A stretch of DNA of 7,160 nucleotides from Paracraurococcus sp049315625 (lineage in GTDB: Bacteria > Pseudomonadota > Alphaproteobacteria > Acetobacterales > Acetobacteraceae). The DNA lies in assembly GCA_049315625.1 (NCBI GenBank), contig JBMOJU010000276.1, positions 1 through 7,160 of the forward strand. Direction: 5' to 3'. Each line of letters opens with the position of its first letter. The stretch's first letter is position 1. The notes beneath the pieces were generated by a model that saw nothing but the letters and a program-made list of their open reading frames with translations, made no database searches and was not told the DNA's origin. This document shows, in pieces, positions 5,494-7,160 of the stretch. Made by a program: the position numbers and the translations under genes.

Positions 5494-6636
5494 ATGACCG
5501 CCGCCGCCGCGCCGCAACGCGTCAACTTCGCCGGTTACGTCAGCCCGACCGAGGAGCTGATCGAGGAGGCGCGGCGCGGCCGCATGTTCATCCTGGTGGA
5601 TGACGAGGACCGCGAGAACGAGGGCGACCTGGTCATCCCCGGGCAGTTCGCCACGCCCGACGCCATCAACTTCATGGCCCGCTTCGCCCGCGGCCTGATC
5701 TGCCTGGCGATGACCCGCCACCGCGTGGAACAGCTCGGCCTGCCGCTGATGGCCGCCGCCAACGGCACGAGGCACAGCACCGCCTTCACCGTCAGCATCG
5801 AGGCGAAGGAGGGCGTCACCACCGGCATCTCGGCGGCCGACCGGGCGCATACCATCGCCACCGCCATCAACCCTGAGCTGGGCCGCGAACACATCGTCAC
5901 CCCCGGCCACGTCTTCCCGCTGCTGGCGCGCGACGGCGGCACGCTGGTGCGCGCCGGGCATACGGAAGCCTCGGTCGACCTGTCGCGCCTCGCCGGTCTG
6001 AACCCGTCGGGCGTGATCTGCGAGATCATGAACGATGACGGCACCATGGCCCGCATGCCGGACCTGGTCGCCTTCGCCCAGCACCACGGCCTGAAGCTGG
6101 GCACCATCGCCGACCTGATCGCCCACCGCCGGCGGACGGAACGCCTGGTGCGCCGGGTGACCGAAGGCCAGATCGAGCACGCCATCGGCGGCGACTGGCG
6201 GCTGGTGGTCTATACCAACACGCTCGAATACGGCGAGCACATGGCGATGGTGAAGGGCGACGTCTCGGCGCCCGGCCCGGTGATCGTCCGCATGCACGCC
6301 GCCAACCTGCTGCACGACACGGTGGCCGGCATCGGCTCCGGTGATCTGCAGGATGCGATGCGGATGATCGACGCCGCCGGCCGCGGCGTCGTCGTCATCA
6401 TCCGCGACTGGCGGCTCACCAACATGAGCGAGCAGGTCAAGCGCAGCAACGACCGCAAGGTCACCCCGCCCGAGATCCGCGACTACGGCATCGGCGCGCA
6501 GATCCTGGCCGATCTCGGGGTGCGCGACATGGTGCGGCTGTCCAACAACCCGCGGCCGATCGTCGGCCTCGAAGGGTATGGGCTGCGGGTCGTCGAGACC
6601 CGGCCGCTGATCAGGACGAATAAGGACAACGCATGA
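5494..6636 (+). CDS. ribB: 3,4-dihydroxy-2-butanone 4-phosphate synthase with degenerate GTP cyclohydrolase II-like C-terminal domain (RibBX-type)
   Basis: The N-terminal domain (about 12-213) makes 3,4-dihydroxy-2-butanone 4-phosphate and formate from ribulose 5-phosphate, feeding the four-carbon branch to RibH. It carries the acidic metal/substrate loop DDEDRENEGD (36-45), a TAFTVSIEA-KEGVTTGISAADR segment, PGHVFPL with His139, and GHTEAS with His156 and Glu158; all appear intact. The 380-residue length is that of fused RibBA proteins, and the C-terminal part (about 214-380) keeps GCHII framework motifs RDYGIGAQIL (329-338) and SNNP...GLEGYGLRVVE from 350. However, the zinc site of GCHII (HSEC...RCDCG) is replaced around residues 268-284 (it begins HAANLLHD), there is no cysteine at all in this half, and the RQEGRGIGL catalytic loop is missing. 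It should therefore lack GTP cyclohydrolase activity, like the RibBX variants known from some alphaproteobacteria. It lies 13 nt after ribE and overlaps ribH by ATGA. Annotation as bifunctional ribBA would be misleading. Confidence 0.94.
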   Translation: MTAAAAPQRVNFAGYVSPTEELIEEARRGRMFILVDDEDRENEGDLVIPGQFATPDAINFMARFARGLICLAMTRHRVEQLGLPLMAAANGTRHSTAFTVSIEAKEGVTTGISAADRAHTIATAINPELGREHIVTPGHVFPLLARDGGTLVRAGHTEASVDLSRLAGLNPSGVICEIMNDDGTMARMPDLVAFAQHHGLKLGTIADLIAHRRRTERLVRRVTEGQIEHAIGGDWRLVVYTNTLEYGEHMAMVKGDVSAPGPVIVRMHAANLLHDTVAGIGSGDLQDAMRMIDAAGRGVVVIIRDWRLTNMSEQVKRSNDRKVTPPEIRDYGIGAQILADLGVRDMVRLSNNPRPIVGLEGYGLRVVETRPLIRTNKDNA

Positions 6637-7115
6637 GCACGATCGACGCGCCGGTGCGCGCCGCCCAGCCCATCCCGGGCCCGGCGCCGCGGCTGCTGAC
6701 CATCCAGGCGCCATACTACGACCAGGTGGTCGGCGGCATGCGGCGCGGCGCCGAGCGCGTCTTCGCCGAGGTCGGCGCGCTGCACCAGACGGTGGACGTC
6801 GCCGGCGGGTATGAGCTGCCGGCCGCACTCCGCATGGCCTTGTCGCAATCCGCCGAGCGCTATGACGGCTTCCTGCTGCTCGGCGCCGTGGTGAAGGGCG
6901 AGACCGACCACTACACCTTCATCTGCGACGCGATCTGCAACGGCGTCATGCAGATCAGCGCCGAGACGGGGGCCGCCATCGGCTTCGGTCTGCTGACCGT
7001 GGACACCTTGCAGCAGGCGCTGGCCCGTGCCGCCGATGATCGCCACAACAAGGGGGCGGAGGCGGCGCATGCGCTGCTCGCCCAGGTGGCGCTGCGGCGG
7101 CGCTGGGGCCTCTGA
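6633..7115 (+). CDS. ribH: 6,7-dimethyl-8-ribityllumazine synthase
   Basis: RibH condenses the RibD-derived ribitylamino-pyrimidine with the RibB product to give lumazine, the substrate of RibE. The 160-residue protein is standard length and starts, after a proline/alanine-rich tail of about 18 residues, with the beta strand RLLTIQAPYY. VAGGYELPAAL corresponds to the substrate-binding G-x-x-E-[LI]-P motif. GAVVKGETDHYTF includes His93, the equivalent of the catalytic histidine, and the phosphate-contacting KGET stretch. GFGLLTVDTLQQAL and NKGAEAA form the conserved C-terminal segment. The start codon overlaps the ribB stop (ATGA at 6633-6636), with AAGGA at 6622-6626 as ribosome binding site, so translation is probably coupled to ribB. 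Oligomeric form (pentamer, decamer or 60-mer capsid) cannot be decided from the sequence. The stop overlaps the next start as TGATG. Confidence 0.97.
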   Translation: MSTIDAPVRAAQPIPGPAPRLLTIQAPYYDQVVGGMRRGAERVFAEVGALHQTVDVAGGYELPAALRMALSQSAERYDGFLLLGAVVKGETDHYTFICDAICNGVMQISAETGAAIGFGLLTVDTLQQALARAADDRHNKGAEAAHALLAQVALRRRWGL

Positions 7116-7160
7116 TGCCCGCCGAGAAGGCCGCCATCAGCGAGCTGGACCGGCTGCGGG
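7115..7160 (+). CDS. Start of an unidentified gene (nusB expected by synteny), truncated by window end
   Basis: An ATG at 7115 shares its A with the ribH stop codon (TGATG at 7113-7117), the classical arrangement for translational coupling, and the frame stays open to the window end for 15 codons. The visible residues are MPAEKAAISELDRLR, a charged, probably helical start. In many alphaproteobacteria nusB (a transcription antitermination factor) follows ribH, which makes it the prior expectation. The visible stretch does not show the arginine/alanine-rich AR..A.QALYQ opening typical of NusB, though a longer N-terminal tail could precede it. Product left open. Confidence 0.5.
   Translation, partial: MPAEKAAISELDRLR

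Noticed and set aside
5521..6630. Bifunctional RibBA with active GTP cyclohydrolase II
   Set aside because: The GCHII half contains no cysteines and lacks the RQEGRGIGL loop, so the second activity is not supported.
5341..6828. 495-codon open frame on the - strand opposite ribB and ribH
   Set aside because: It is an antisense shadow of well-identified riboflavin genes; composition is arginine/alanine/histidine-rich and no domain is recognisable.

Overview
This is a very GC-rich, densely coded stretch with every supported gene on the + strand. The gene order glyA–nrdR–ribD–ribE–ribB–ribH, the protein sequences and a Bug-type solute-binding protein point to an alphaproteobacterium. The family Acetobacteraceae (Roseomonas-like) is my best guess. 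That placement is inference from protein style and synteny; no rRNA or other marker is present.

Layout. Bases 1-284 hold the 3' end of glyA (serine hydroxymethyltransferase). Next comes nrdR (312-764), the repressor of ribonucleotide reductase genes. Three genes follow that do not belong to the usual glyA/nrdR/riboflavin neighbourhood: a small membrane zinc metallopeptidase of the YugP type (777-1451), an epoxide-hydrolase-like alpha/beta hydrolase (1555-2583) and a periplasmic Bug/TctC substrate-binding protein (2656-3660). The riboflavin cluster then runs tightly packed: ribD (3733-4842), ribE (4848-5480), ribB (5494-6636) and ribH (6633-7115). A new reading frame starts at 7115 and runs off the window end; nusB is expected there by synteny but cannot be confirmed from 15 codons.

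How the genes work together. RibD deaminates and reduces the GTP-derived pyrimidine, RibB makes 3,4-dihydroxy-2-butanone 4-phosphate from ribulose 5-phosphate, RibH condenses the two branches to lumazine, and RibE dismutates lumazine to riboflavin. The cluster lacks a functional GTP cyclohydrolase II. RibB carries a C-terminal GCHII-like domain, but that domain has no cysteine and no recognisable catalytic loop, so the first pathway step must be encoded elsewhere. Junction spacing (5 nt, 13 nt, an ATGA overlap and a TGATG overlap) indicates one translationally coupled transcript from ribD onward. No FMN riboswitch, convincing terminator, tRNA, rRNA, insertion sequence or CRISPR array is visible. 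The gene-free stretches are all about 100 bases or shorter.

No wholly new system is evident. The points most worth a second look are the degenerate GCHII domain of RibB and the three-gene block between nrdR and ribD.
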